A stretch of 64,000 nt of DNA. It comes from Pontibacter ruber (GTDB lineage: Bacteria; Bacteroidota; Bacteroidia; Cytophagales; Hymenobacteraceae). Each line of letters starts with the position of its first letter. Positions within the stretch are counted from its first letter, which is position 1. Both the position numbers and the translations under genes were made by a program. The notes beneath the pieces were generated by a model. It was not told where the DNA came from and searched no databases. It was given only the letters and a program-made list of their open reading frames with translations. The DNA lies in contig NZ_JALPRR010000003.1 in NCBI RefSeq assembly GCF_023630205.1, positions 124,001 through 188,000 on the forward strand. The letters run 5' to 3'. Shown one piece after another: positions 53,708 to 62,947 of this stretch.

Positions 53708-54832
53708 TTAAAGGTTACCGCGCAGGGCCTGCTCGCGTTCGATGGCTTCGAACAAGGCTTTGAAGTTACCTTTACCGAACGATTTGGCTCCTTTGCGCTG
53801 GATGATCTCATAGAATACAGTCGGACGATCTTCTACCGGCTTGGTGAAGATTTGCAGCAGGTAACCCTCGTCGTCGCGGTCAACCAGGATGTTGAGTTTG
53901 CGCAGGTCTGCCATATCTTCGTCGATGTGGCCGATGCGCTCGATCAGGTCTTCGTAGTATGTTTCCGGTACGCGCAGGAACTCCACGCCACGGCGGCGCA
54001 ACTCAGCTACCGTATGCAGAATGTCGTTGGTAGCTACGGCAATGTGCTGCACGCCGGCACCACGGTAAAACTCCAGATACTCGTCGATCTGTGACTTCTT
54101 CTTGCCTTCGGCCGGCTCGTTGATCGGAAATTTGATGTAGCCGTTACCGTTCGACACTACTTTCGACATCAGGGCAGTATACTCGGTGCTGATGTCGTTG
54201 TCATCGAAGGTCAGGAGAAGTTTAAAGCCCATCACATCTTCGTAGAACTTCACCCACTCGTTCATGCGGCCCAGCTCCACGTTGCCTACGCAGTGGTCTA
54301 CATACTTCAGGCCAACGGGCTCCACCTGTAGTTCTGAGGTGCGTGACACGTAACCTGGCATAAACACGCCGTTGTAGTTCTTGCGCTCCACAAACGTGTG
54401 GATAGTTTCGCCATAGGTATGGATAGAGGCCATTTTAACTTCGCCAAACTCGTCGGTAATCGTTATTGGCTCCATCGCTGGTCTGGCACCGCGTGCTACC
54501 GTACCACGGAAAGCCTCCTCGGCATCATCAACCCACAGGGCCAACACTTTTACACCATCGCCGTGCTGGTGCACATGCTGGGCAATTTCAGAGTCCGGGT
54601 AAATGGCAGTTGTTAGCACCAGGCGGATCTTTTCCTGCTGCAGTACATATGAAGCGCGATCGCGCACGCCGGTTTCAGGGCCGGCATAGGCTACCAGCTT
54701 AAAACCGAAAGCGGTCTGATAAAAATGAGCTGCCTGTTTGGCATTGCCTACAAAAAACTCTATGTGGTCGGTGCCGTTCAGCGGCAGGATATCGGTAGTG
54801 GTGGTTTCGGAAGTTATCGTTTTAGTAGTCAT
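53708..54832 (-). CDS. hppD: 4-hydroxyphenylpyruvate dioxygenase
   Basis: 374 residues, normal length. Forms homogentisate in tyrosine breakdown. Two vicinal-oxygen-chelate halves start at GTDHIEFFVGNAKQAAHFY and YVDHCVGNVELGRMNEW. Iron ligands are in DHCVG, QHIAVATNDI and the ending FYEIIQRKGAKSFGKGNFKALFEAIE motif is diagnostic. Apparently monocistronic. Confidence 0.96.
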   Translation of the reverse strand: MTTKTITSETTTTDILPLNGTDHIEFFVGNAKQAAHFYQTAFGFKLVAYAGPETGVRDRASYVLQQEKIRLVLTTAIYPDSEIAQHVHQHGDGVKVLALWVDDAEEAFRGTVARGARPAMEPITITDEFGEVKMASIHTYGETIHTFVERKNYNGVFMPGYVSRTSELQVEPVGLKYVDHCVGNVELGRMNEWVKFYEDVMGFKLLLTFDDNDISTEYTALMSKVVSNGNGYIKFPINEPAEGKKKSQIDEYLEFYRGAGVQHIAVATNDILHTVAELRRRGVEFLRVPETYYEDLIERIGHIDEDMADLRKLNILVDRDDEGYLLQIFTKPVEDRPTVFYEIIQRKGAKSFGKGNFKALFEAIEREQALRGNL

Positions 54833-54932
54833 AGTTCGGTGGTAATGGGTTTATACTATATTACGTAAAAATACACCTTTTATAGTATTAATAAAACGAA
54901 AGCAACAGGTGGTTAAATTATCACAGGGAATA

Positions 54933-54964
54933 TTTGCAATTACTGAGGCATGTTTCCAAATTTG
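54933..54964 (+). promoter_or_regulatory. Promoter candidate for the acidic protein gene
   Basis: TTTG (54933-54936), 20 nt, then CAAATTTG (54957-54964), one mismatch from TAnnTTTG. It ends 18 nt before the ATG at 54983. Confidence 0.4.
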
Positions 54965-54982
54965 TAGAAAACAAACGCAGCT

Positions 54983-55381
54983 ATGAACGCAACCGCTTTA
55001 AATAACTCCCTTGTCGCTATTATTCAGAAGAAAGAAGAGCTAAACGCGCTTGATTATAACGATGCGCGCTATGACGATATTGAGGAGGAACTACACGATC
55101 TGGAAGACGATTTTAACGAAGAATACGGTGACTACCTGGAGGATGCGCTGGAGGAAGTACACGGCCGACTGAAGTCGGATGCTGACATCCTGCTGCCAAC
55201 AGCATACCTGGCCAGCTCCCTGAACGGTGCCCAGGACGATGACGACGAGGAGCGCGAAGGTGTATGGGTAGAGTCGGATGAGTTCCCGGGTGTGGAGATG
55301 CGCCTGGTGCTGGTAGCTAACCCTGCCCGCTTCGTGTTGCTGATCGGCGACCAGCAGCGTGTGCTCTGGACAGCTGAGTAA
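54983..55381 (+). CDS. Acidic conserved hypothetical protein
   Basis: 132 residues, strongly acidic, with a helical N-terminal half (QKKEELNALDYNDARYDDIE) and a DDDDEERE linker before a beta-rich end (FPGVEMRLVLVANPARFVLLI). Not recognised; seems typical of Cytophagales. Own promoter candidate and a strong terminator, so monocistronic. Confidence 0.7.
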   Translation: MNATALNNSLVAIIQKKEELNALDYNDARYDDIEEELHDLEDDFNEEYGDYLEDALEEVHGRLKSDADILLPTAYLASSLNGAQDDDDEEREGVWVESDEFPGVEMRLVLVANPARFVLLIGDQQRVLWTAE

Positions 55382-55426
55382 GACTTTACACTTCTTTATC
55401 AGGGAGCGATCAATTTCCCACTGATC

Positions 55427-55488
55427 ATGGAACAAAAAATGCGCCTGCCCTTGCAGCAAGACAAAGGCAGGCGCATTTTTTGTTCCAT
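55427..55488. terminator. Bidirectional rho-independent terminator
   Basis: Perfect 23-bp arms (55427-55449, 55466-55488) containing A6/T6 stretches, with a 16-nt loop. It separates the convergent acidic-protein gene and the lyase gene. Confidence 0.9.
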
Positions 55489-55512
55489 ATCTGTTTTGCC
55501 AGTCACATACAA

Positions 55513-57741
55513 TTAATCAGTAACTATAAACTTCCGCTTCGACAGCTGCTTATCTCCAAGTAGGTTGACAAAGTACATTCCTGTCGGCAGATCTGCTGTA
55601 TTGATGAAGAAGGTGCCGTTGATCCTAGAAATTGTATGAACTGTACGGCAAGCTATGTCGGTGACAAAAGCCTCCGCAGTTTCCTGCTCCTCTGTCCTCA
55701 CAGTTATAACCGTTCCTCTCTTGGCGATTGTAGGATATACCTTCAGCAGCTGGATTTGATCCTTCTCCATGTTCTGATCATTTAACATGATATTTTTACC
55801 TGTGGAGATCTGCTCTGATAAAATAGAGATGTTGTTGCCAATAGGCTCCATAGTTTCACGTGTAGATGCAGCATTGCCAATTTTTACCTCATCCACATAC
55901 CAGACGCGTTTGGTAGTGTTCGTGGTGCCCCCATCATTCCATTTCCATTTGTATATTCCCATCTTCCAACGGCCATATGGGCCTTCGAACATAGTTGCTC
56001 CTCCTTGTATGTTGAGTTTAAGATCACCATTTATCCAAATTTGCACAATACCATCTGTCAGGTGCTGTTTGATATGTATGATAATTTCTACCCATTGATC
56101 TTTCACCAACGGCCCCAAATCATAACTAATTGAAGGAGCGCCTCCCACTCCAACTCTATAGAAGGCAAAACGGTCGTTAACGGTCCTGAAAGTTAGCATT
56201 GGACTACCACTAATACCTTGATGCCATTGATTAAAAACTTCAGGATAGGTGTCTATTAAATAATCTACTGACGGAAAATAACCTGCGTAAGAATGCCACG
56301 TCTCCTGCTGTGCCAACTCTGCAGTGAACAATACCTCTGTTCGGGTGCCATTTGCTGCAGGAGGGTCGCCGGCCCGAAGTTCCCAACGACCTACTTTTAC
56401 TCCACTATAGGTTGGTTTATCAACTACCATCAAACCATAGGATGTACTACTTTGAATATGCATGCCAGCAAATGCTGTCCCACTTTCAAATCCTTCATAA
56501 TAAAGAATCTTAGGATCTGTAGGAGGCAAAGTTTGCTGTATGGTATAGCTTTGGCCGCTGGTGTAACCTCCCTGTATGGCATTACCGATTATATCAGTAA
56601 TGCCGGTGCCGCTGCTCTTTAGGTCCAGGCGCAGCGTACCCTCTCCGGTAATAGAGCTGACAGTAATATCATAGATTGTGGAGCTTACAGAAACCACATT
56701 GGTTACAGTCCCCTTTACTGTGCCTGAAACAGTTGTGGCCGTGAAGTCCGCTGCGTCCACGCCTATGACTTGCTCAGAGAAGGTGGCTCGAAAAAATACG
56801 GTAGTGGATGTGGTGGTTGAAGTTGTGGGATTTTGGCGGTTGATGCTTATAACGGTAGGAGGGGTTGGGTCTACAGGTGGCGCTGCGGTAATGGTCACGC
56901 TCACGCCTGTTGATGTAGTTGAGGCTCCGGCTGCGTCGGTTGCCCTGGCCGTCAGGGTGTAAGAGCCTGTTGTGGCAGGCGTCCAGGACACGCTGTAGGG
57001 GCTGGTCAAATCCTTGCCCAAGCTGGTGCCACTGGCAAAGAACTCCACCTGGGCCAGGGAGCCCTCCGGATCACTGGCCGTGGCCGCAACAGTAATTGGC
57101 TGGCCTACAGCAAAGCTTGCCCCTTGGGCAGGACTGCTGATAGAGACGGTTGGCAGCTGGTTGACAGGTGGCGGAGCCGAGCCTGCGATCAGTTGCAGGT
57201 CAAAGGCCATGTCGGGGGTGTTGGCCCGCTGCTGGTGCACTTCCACAGCAATAACATTGGTGCCGCTTGTAAACGCCGAGGCTGGAATGGTGAACGATTG
57301 GGCAACAGTGCCGTTGTCTTTGGCATCTGTGGCTGTGGTGGTGTAGGTGATGGTACCCGTAGGCATGTTGTTGCGGTATACTTCCACGCCGTTTACATAC
57401 ACCACCACTCCGTCGTCGCGTTTGACTTCCCCCGTGTAAGAAGTGTAAGCCGAGGCACTGGCAATGGTAATGCTTTTACGGAAGTAGGTGGTGATGTACT
57501 TTTTCTTGGCATTAGGCCCGTAGCTTACCACAGTGGTGGCGTCTGAGATGCCGTAGCCGAACTTGCCGCTGCCTGTTTTCCAGGTTAGATCACTGAAGGA
57601 GGTGCTGCGCCAGGCTGTACCCTGGTTAGAACCGTTGTCGAGGTATTTCCACTCAGAGCCGAACGGTACAAGCGTGGTCTGGGCTGTTGCCTGAAGTACG
57701 AACAGTACCAGGAAAGAAAAAAGAAAAGTAAATCTTGACAT
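55513..57741 (-). CDS. T9SS-secreted polysaccharide lyase-like protein
   Basis: 742 residues from Met at 57741 (MSRFTFLFSFLVLFVLQATAQ signal; a longer frame to 57786 is less likely). Order: jelly-roll domain about 25-190, Ig-like module 195-285 (VEFFASGTSLGKDLTSPYSV), second Ig-like domain 290-410, a lyase-like beta-jelly-roll domain 415-640 (YYEGFESG, NGTRTEVLF, NQWHQG, VEIIIHIKQH) resembling heparin lyase I/PL20, and a C-terminal Por sorting domain (ADLPTGMYFVNL, ending KRKFIVTD). Exact substrate unknown. Confidence 0.8.
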   Translation of the reverse strand: MSRFTFLFSFLVLFVLQATAQTTLVPFGSEWKYLDNGSNQGTAWRSTSFSDLTWKTGSGKFGYGISDATTVVSYGPNAKKKYITTYFRKSITIASASAYTSYTGEVKRDDGVVVYVNGVEVYRNNMPTGTITYTTTATDAKDNGTVAQSFTIPASAFTSGTNVIAVEVHQQRANTPDMAFDLQLIAGSAPPPVNQLPTVSISSPAQGASFAVGQPITVAATASDPEGSLAQVEFFASGTSLGKDLTSPYSVSWTPATTGSYTLTARATDAAGASTTSTGVSVTITAAPPVDPTPPTVISINRQNPTTSTTTSTTVFFRATFSEQVIGVDAADFTATTVSGTVKGTVTNVVSVSSTIYDITVSSITGEGTLRLDLKSSGTGITDIIGNAIQGGYTSGQSYTIQQTLPPTDPKILYYEGFESGTAFAGMHIQSSTSYGLMVVDKPTYSGVKVGRWELRAGDPPAANGTRTEVLFTAELAQQETWHSYAGYFPSVDYLIDTYPEVFNQWHQGISGSPMLTFRTVNDRFAFYRVGVGGAPSISYDLGPLVKDQWVEIIIHIKQHLTDGIVQIWINGDLKLNIQGGATMFEGPYGRWKMGIYKWKWNDGGTTNTTKRVWYVDEVKIGNAASTRETMEPIGNNISILSEQISTGKNIMLNDQNMEKDQIQLLKVYPTIAKRGTVITVRTEEQETAEAFVTDIACRTVHTISRINGTFFINTADLPTGMYFVNLLGDKQLSKRKFIVTD

Positions 57742-57837
57742 AAGGAGAGAGGTAAATGGCTCATCCTTGAAAAGGAAAGAGAGCATTGGGTTAGGAAGGA
57801 ATGCAAAAAGGCAGCGGGATCGCTGAAGCGCGATCTT

Positions 57838-57883
57838 CTCACCTGTAACTGCTTTTTCCGCAAGAATAGCAGTTACAGGTGAG
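57838..57883. promoter_or_regulatory. 16-bp inverted repeat upstream of the lyase gene
   Basis: Perfect arms 57838-57853 (CTCACCTGTAACTGCT) and 57868-57883 around a 14-nt spacer, about 100 nt upstream of the lyase start. No T run follows, so it is more likely an operator or 5' leader hairpin than a terminator. Confidence 0.45.
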
Positions 57884-58182
57884 CGATTAGAACATACTTT
57901 TTGTACGGTATATTTTACATTTATACACTAATTTATTGTACTAATTAGCGTGGGTTTTTGGTGGCGATTGGATTTGGATAAGTGAAAATGCAGCTCGTAT
58001 TAGTAAAGGACTCCATTATTAGAGCTCCAAAGCAGAAGGGGAAAGTAATATTAAATATTCGTTTTATATTGTAATTGCTGGTGTTGTAGGGAAGATGCTT
58101 TGTTGTAGAGGTAATGTGCAGAAAAACAACCCAGGGGAATAGCACCAAAGAGACTGGAGCAAAGGCTACGTAATTGTACTGA

Positions 58183-58437
58183 GTACTACTTCTTTGCTGC
58201 AGACCGCCCAAAGCAAACAGCCCCGGTTATTACCGGGGTATAGAATTTAATATTTACCGCTACAAACAAGTTGAGCTAGGAGTTGACAAGAAAGCTATAC
58301 TAGTTTATGCGTACTCCAAAAGAAGCTACGGCAATAAGATCACCCCTTTCCTCCAGAACTTGAAAAGTGACAGAACTGATCTGCTGAACGAGATGATCCA
58401 AGCGGAACTGCCAACTGTAACAATCAGTGAAGATTAA
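58183..58437 (+). pseudogene. Possible gene remnant, no start codon
   Basis: An 84-codon open frame without an ATG ends at 58437. It reads YRGIEFNIYRYKQVELGVDK, then YAYSKRSYGNKITPFLQNLK and a natural-looking tail, EMIQAELPTVTISED. The amino-acid composition looks like real protein. It may start from a rare codon (for example ATT or ATA near 58240) or be the decayed end of a lost gene. The rest of 57884-58182 shows nothing. Confidence 0.35.
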
Positions 58438-58470
58438 GCTTTGGCCTAGAGGAAATTCTGATAGCACACA

Positions 58471-58524
58471 CGCTAAAAGCCAAAGTGGCAGCTGATATGC
58501 AGGCTGCCGCTCCGGCTTTTAGCG
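58471..58524. terminator. Long imperfect hairpin, possible terminator
   Basis: CGCTAAAAGCC (58471-58481) pairs with GGCTTTTAGCG (58514-58524), with an inner GGCAGC/GCTGCC stem. The downstream run is not T-rich, so terminator function is uncertain. Confidence 0.4.
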
Positions 58525-58595
58525 TTATGGTATAGTATTTGTTATATATTTAACAATATTAATTTAATAGTGTTAACCCTAACTTAACTACAGCC

Positions 58596-58937
58596 ATGAA
58601 CAAAGCTATACTTTACACCCTCATCTTTGCCGTAGTTGCCCTCTTCGGCTTTAAGCAATATGAGAAAGGTGCAGCCAGAGAAACCATGACAATCATCGCT
58701 AAAGGAAATCAGGTACACATTTCAGGAAGCAACCAGTCTTTTCAAATGAAAAAACTTAAAACTGATGAGAAGCCAGCAGTTGATAGTAAGTATAATACCA
58801 GCGCAGTACTGAAGCTGCTGAACGAATACCAGAACAACGGGTGGCACATCAAGAGCAGCAATTTAGCAAGTACTTCCGATTTTATAGGCGAACAGTCTTT
58901 TGAGACTCATACATTATACTTTCTGCTGGAGAAGTAA
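58596..58937 (+). CDS. Small membrane-anchored or exported protein
   Basis: 113 residues with an N-terminal hydrophobic segment (AILYTLIFAVVALFGF) and a soluble part ending in a compact alpha/beta stretch (LLNEYQNNGWHIKSSNL, LYFLLEK), a pattern seen in DUF4177-like small proteins. Function unknown. Own terminator. Confidence 0.65.
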   Translation: MNKAILYTLIFAVVALFGFKQYEKGAARETMTIIAKGNQVHISGSNQSFQMKKLKTDEKPAVDSKYNTSAVLKLLNEYQNNGWHIKSSNLASTSDFIGEQSFETHTLYFLLEK

Positions 58938-58952
58938 TACAATAACCTTAAA

Positions 58953-58988
58953 CAGAAGGGGCCGCTGATTTCTCAGCGGCCCCTTCTG
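58953..58988 (+). terminator. Rho-independent terminator
   Basis: Perfect 16-bp arms (58953-58968, 58973-58988) with loop TTTC. The 19-mer TTTATCAGCAAGTATAAAC (58990-59008) follows, also found after the terminator at 61847. Confidence 0.8.
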
Positions 58989-59254
58989 CTTTATCAGCAA
59001 GTATAAACGTAATGACCTCGCACAGGGCATTCACCTATTACCCATCAAGCCAACCATTAAAAATTAAAAAGTGCGTAGTCGCTTCTGTGCTTTCTCCATG
59101 ATGTGTGTCTGAAAGCATAATAATCACGCCTTCTTATAGCAATGAAGTACTCGTGACGTAGGGATGCTGTATTCATGATGTAATCGATTCCTGAACAATC
59201 GATTTAAATGCAAGTACATCTAAAACTTATGTACAACACCTTAAACTTCAGATT

Positions 59255-61738
59255 ATGATGAGAAACATTTACAAAAGATGGGTAATAGCGACAATACTGA
59301 TAGCTGCAGCAATGCTCTGTCCGAACTTTATTTATGCGCAATGCCCTACAATTGTATGGGCCGATGAATTTGACGGCACTGCCCTGGATGTAAACAAATG
59401 GAGTTACCAACTTGGCGATGGATGCGCAGAAGGAATTTGCGGTTGGGGAAACAATGAATTGCAATATTACCAGGAAAGCAACGTAACCGTCAGCAATGGC
59501 CAGCTTCATATTACAGCCAAAAAGCAAAGAGTGCAGTCAAAGTCCTATACCTCCGGCAGGGTCAGGTCCATTAACAAAGGAGACTGGACCTATGGGAGAT
59601 TTGAGGCACGGATAAAGCTGCCGGCAGGCAAAGGCTTGTGGCCGGCTTTCTGGATGCTGCCTACCGACGAAACCTACGGCACATGGCCGAAGAGCGGGGA
59701 GATTGACATCATGGAGTTTGTAGCTGCGCAACCTGATCAGGTGTTGGGTACAATTCATTATGGAGACGCCTATCCCAACAATCAGAACCAGGGTGCTCAC
59801 TTTGATTTAAATTCCGGTTCGTTTGCAGATGCGTTCCACAATTTTGCCATTGAGTGGGAACCGGGCGTAATTCGCTGGTTTGTAGATGACATTCTTTATC
59901 TCACCAAAACAACACAGGACCTGGCTCCTTATAACTGGCCTTTTGATCAGCGCTTCCATTTTCTGTTGAATGTTGCCGTCGGGGGCAACCTGGGAGGCCC
60001 TGTGGATGATGCCATATTCCCTAAAACCATGGATGTAGATTATGTTCGGGTTTACAACGGGTTTAAGCCCTATGCCAACGGCAAAAGAGTGGTGCTGAAT
60101 AAGGAGACGGGAGTTACTTATAGTATTGGGAACGTGGCTGCAAATACCTCCGTCAATTGGACCGTACCAGCTGGGGCAACTGTAGTTTCGGGGCAGGGTA
60201 CACCCAATATTGTTGTGAATTTCGGAAATACAAGTGGCAACGTTACAGCTGCTTTTTCAACTACCTGCGGTTCGCAACAAATTACTGTTCCTGTAGAAGT
60301 AGAACCTCCTTTTTCTAAGGAGTACAGCTTCGAGAACTTCGATGAGCCGGCCAAAGCCACCATCGGTACATATACCGGTACGCTCACCAAAGTAACAAAC
60401 CCCTCACCAGGTGGCGTGAATACATCCGCTATGTCAGGTAAGTATGTCCGGAATTCCACACAGCAGTATGATATTCTGACTTACAACGTTTCAACGATCA
60501 CGGATGCCAGCCTATACGCTGATAAGAGCAAGAAATTCTACATTGATGTATACACTAGTGCTCCTGTAGGAACAGAGATCATACTTCAGTTAGAAACATC
60601 CACAGCCACCTCAAGCAACTATCCGACAGGAAGACACAGCAGGTACACTGGTAAGACGACGGTGCAGAACCAGTGGCAGCGTATCCCTTTTTCGTTGCTC
60701 GATAAACCAGATGCCGCCGCCTCAAATACAGGGGTCACAAAAATGATCCTTCTTTTTGCCTCCAATACATTGACCGGGGATACCTACTATTTCGACAACC
60801 TCGATAGTTATCAGGCAGGTACCGTCAACGCACCTCCAGGTGTTTCCATCACTTCTCCTTCCAGCGGCGCGACATTTGTACCAGGAGCCACGGTTACTGT
60901 TACAGCGAATGCAACGGACTCGGATGGCTCAGTTACGAAGGTAGAATTTTTTGCCAATGGCAATTTGATCGGCACCGCTACCAGCAGCCCTTACAGTATT
61001 AACTGGCAGATTGGCACCGGAACCTTCACGCTTACTGCCAAGGCTACCGACAATGCAGGCGCTACCACTACATCGGCTGGCGTTTCAGTTACAGGCCAGA
61101 GTGGCACTGCGACTTCGCTGTCTGTCTCTTCAATCACGACAGGCACAGTGAGCGCCGGTGGCGGTAGTATGTATGGTCGGGCAACAGTAACGGTTAAAGA
61201 CAATTTGGGCAATCCTGTACCCAACGCTACTGTATCAGGTACCTTTTCCGGCACCTTTACCGAAACCAAAAGCGGTACAACCGGGGCAAACGGCTCCGTA
61301 GATATTGTGACCACCAGCAAGGCCAAAGGCACAGTAACCGTAAACTTTTGTGTAAACAGCGTTACCCATGGTGCCCTGACTTACGATCCGTCTAAAAACA
61401 CGATAACCTGTACGGGAGCAGCAAGCAGTATGAGTACAAGCATAACCGGCAACCTGGAAAAGAACGCTCCTGCCTCCAATGCAGTAATGATACAGGCTTA
61501 TCCAAATCCATCCCGAGGTATATTCACTGTAGGAGTTGAGTTGCCGGAAGAAAGCGATGTAGAACTAACATTATATGATATGGTGGGGAGGGTGATCGAC
61601 CAGAAACCATCTTCCAGAGTAAGTGCCGGTATGCATACATTACAGTTTAACAGGCAGCTAAAAGAAGCAGGGCTGTACCTGATAAAAGTACGGATCAATG
61701 ACGAGGTATACCAGATACGGCAGGTAAATGAAAAGTAA
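59255..61738 (+). CDS. T9SS-secreted GH16 endo-beta-glucanase
   Basis: 827 residues. Signal about 1-29 (AAAMLCPNFIYA). GH16 domain about 30-275 with the catalytic GEIDIMEF (E149 nucleophile, D151, E154 acid/base) and WNNELQYY-type substrate loop (GWGNNELQYYQ), typical of laminarinase-like enzymes. Then a PKD-like region, a beta-sandwich about 350-525 that may bind carbohydrate, an Ig-like module about 530-620, another beta domain, and a C-terminal Por sorting domain (YPNPSRGIFTVGV, YDMVGRVID). Acts outside the cell on beta-1,3 or mixed glucans. Confidence 0.9.
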   Translation: MMRNIYKRWVIATILIAAAMLCPNFIYAQCPTIVWADEFDGTALDVNKWSYQLGDGCAEGICGWGNNELQYYQESNVTVSNGQLHITAKKQRVQSKSYTSGRVRSINKGDWTYGRFEARIKLPAGKGLWPAFWMLPTDETYGTWPKSGEIDIMEFVAAQPDQVLGTIHYGDAYPNNQNQGAHFDLNSGSFADAFHNFAIEWEPGVIRWFVDDILYLTKTTQDLAPYNWPFDQRFHFLLNVAVGGNLGGPVDDAIFPKTMDVDYVRVYNGFKPYANGKRVVLNKETGVTYSIGNVAANTSVNWTVPAGATVVSGQGTPNIVVNFGNTSGNVTAAFSTTCGSQQITVPVEVEPPFSKEYSFENFDEPAKATIGTYTGTLTKVTNPSPGGVNTSAMSGKYVRNSTQQYDILTYNVSTITDASLYADKSKKFYIDVYTSAPVGTEIILQLETSTATSSNYPTGRHSRYTGKTTVQNQWQRIPFSLLDKPDAAASNTGVTKMILLFASNTLTGDTYYFDNLDSYQAGTVNAPPGVSITSPSSGATFVPGATVTVTANATDSDGSVTKVEFFANGNLIGTATSSPYSINWQIGTGTFTLTAKATDNAGATTTSAGVSVTGQSGTATSLSVSSITTGTVSAGGGSMYGRATVTVKDNLGNPVPNATVSGTFSGTFTETKSGTTGANGSVDIVTTSKAKGTVTVNFCVNSVTHGALTYDPSKNTITCTGAASSMSTSITGNLEKNAPASNAVMIQAYPNPSRGIFTVGVELPEESDVELTLYDMVGRVIDQKPSSRVSAGMHTLQFNRQLKEAGLYLIKVRINDEVYQIRQVNEK

Positions 61739-61846
61739 AGGCAGGATATATGCTTCGGCTCTGACGTATACCTACAAGTACCAGCCTGTAATCTGTCCTG
61801 CAAGCGACGAGGTAATGAAGGTAGGGCTGAATTGACCCTGTCTAAA

Positions 61847-61882
61847 CAAAAGAGGCAGCTGAATTTTCAGCTGCCTCTTTTG
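61847..61882. terminator. Bidirectional rho-independent terminator
   Basis: Perfect 17-bp arms (61847-61863, 61866-61882; CAAAAGAGGCAGCTGAA type) with a very small loop. Separates GH16 and trpS; the shared 19-mer follows at 61884-61902. Confidence 0.88.
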
Positions 61883-61902
61883 TTTTATCAGCAAGTATAA
61901 AC

Positions 61903-62877
61903 TTAGTAGCCCAGTTTCTGGCGCACGCGCTGTAGCACCGGCGTGGCAATGGCTTTTGCTTTTTCAGCGCCTTCCAGCAACTTCTTGTCGATCTCCGGCA
62001 GGTTGTTCATGTAGTAATTAAACAGCTCCCGCTCCTTGGCATACTTGGTAATAATGAGCTCGTAGAGCGCCTGTTTGGCATGACCGTAACCATAGCCGCC
62101 GTTTAGGTAATTCTGACGCATGGTCTCGATCTGCTCCGGGCTGGCCAGTAAGCTATAGAGCTTAAATGTGGTGTCTTCATACGGATCTTTCGGCTCCTCC
62201 AGCGGGGTGCTGTCCGTAACAATGCTCATGATGGTTTTGCGAAGCGGCTTGTCTGCCTCAAAAATATCGATGATGTTGCCGTATGACTTGCTCATCTTCT
62301 CGCCGTTGATACCCGGCACCGTCATTACCGTTTCGTCGGTTTTTGCCTCCGGCAGCACAAACGTTTCGCCATAGATGTGGTTAAAAGCGCTTGCTATATC
62401 GCGGGTGATCTCCAGGTGCTGGATCTGGTCTTTGCCCACCGGTACAAAATTGGCGTCATACATCAGGATGTCGGCAGCCATCAGCACCGGGTAAGTAAAC
62501 AGGCCTGCATTCACATCTGCCAATCCGCGTCGTGCAGATTTATCCTTGAATGAGTGTGCGTTTGCCAGCATCGGGAAAGGAGCAAAGCAGCTCAGGTACC
62601 AGGATAATTCTGTTACCATCGGCACATCCGACTGCCGGTAAAGAATATGCTTATCCGTATCGAAGCCGAAGGCAAGCCAGGCAGCAGCCACGGAATACGT
62701 ATTATGTCGCAGCACCTCCGCATCACGGATGGTGGTAAGCGAGTGCAGATCTGCTATAAAGTATAATGCTTCCTGATCCGAGGTTTTAGAGAATTCCACA
62801 GCCGGAATAATGGCACCCAGCAGATTGCCCAGGTGCGGCCGGCCTGTACTCTGTATGCCGGTAAGGTAACGTGCCAT
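61903..62877 (-). CDS. trpS: Tryptophan-tRNA ligase
   Basis: 324 residues of a class I tRNA synthetase. The HIGH-like motif is TGRPHLGNLLGA, KMSKS is in GEKMSKSYGNIIDIF, and the TrpRS sequence PVLMAADILMYDANFVPVGKDQIQHLE is diagnostic. Complete, monocistronic. Confidence 0.97.
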   Translation of the reverse strand: MARYLTGIQSTGRPHLGNLLGAIIPAVEFSKTSDQEALYFIADLHSLTTIRDAEVLRHNTYSVAAAWLAFGFDTDKHILYRQSDVPMVTELSWYLSCFAPFPMLANAHSFKDKSARRGLADVNAGLFTYPVLMAADILMYDANFVPVGKDQIQHLEITRDIASAFNHIYGETFVLPEAKTDETVMTVPGINGEKMSKSYGNIIDIFEADKPLRKTIMSIVTDSTPLEEPKDPYEDTTFKLYSLLASPEQIETMRQNYLNGGYGYGHAKQALYELIITKYAKERELFNYYMNNLPEIDKKLLEGAEKAKAIATPVLQRVRQKLGY

Positions 62878-62947
62878 AGTTAATGGTTTTTGTGTTTCAG
62901 TTGCAAATTAATGCAAAATGCCGGAAACCTCTCAACCTGGCACAAAT

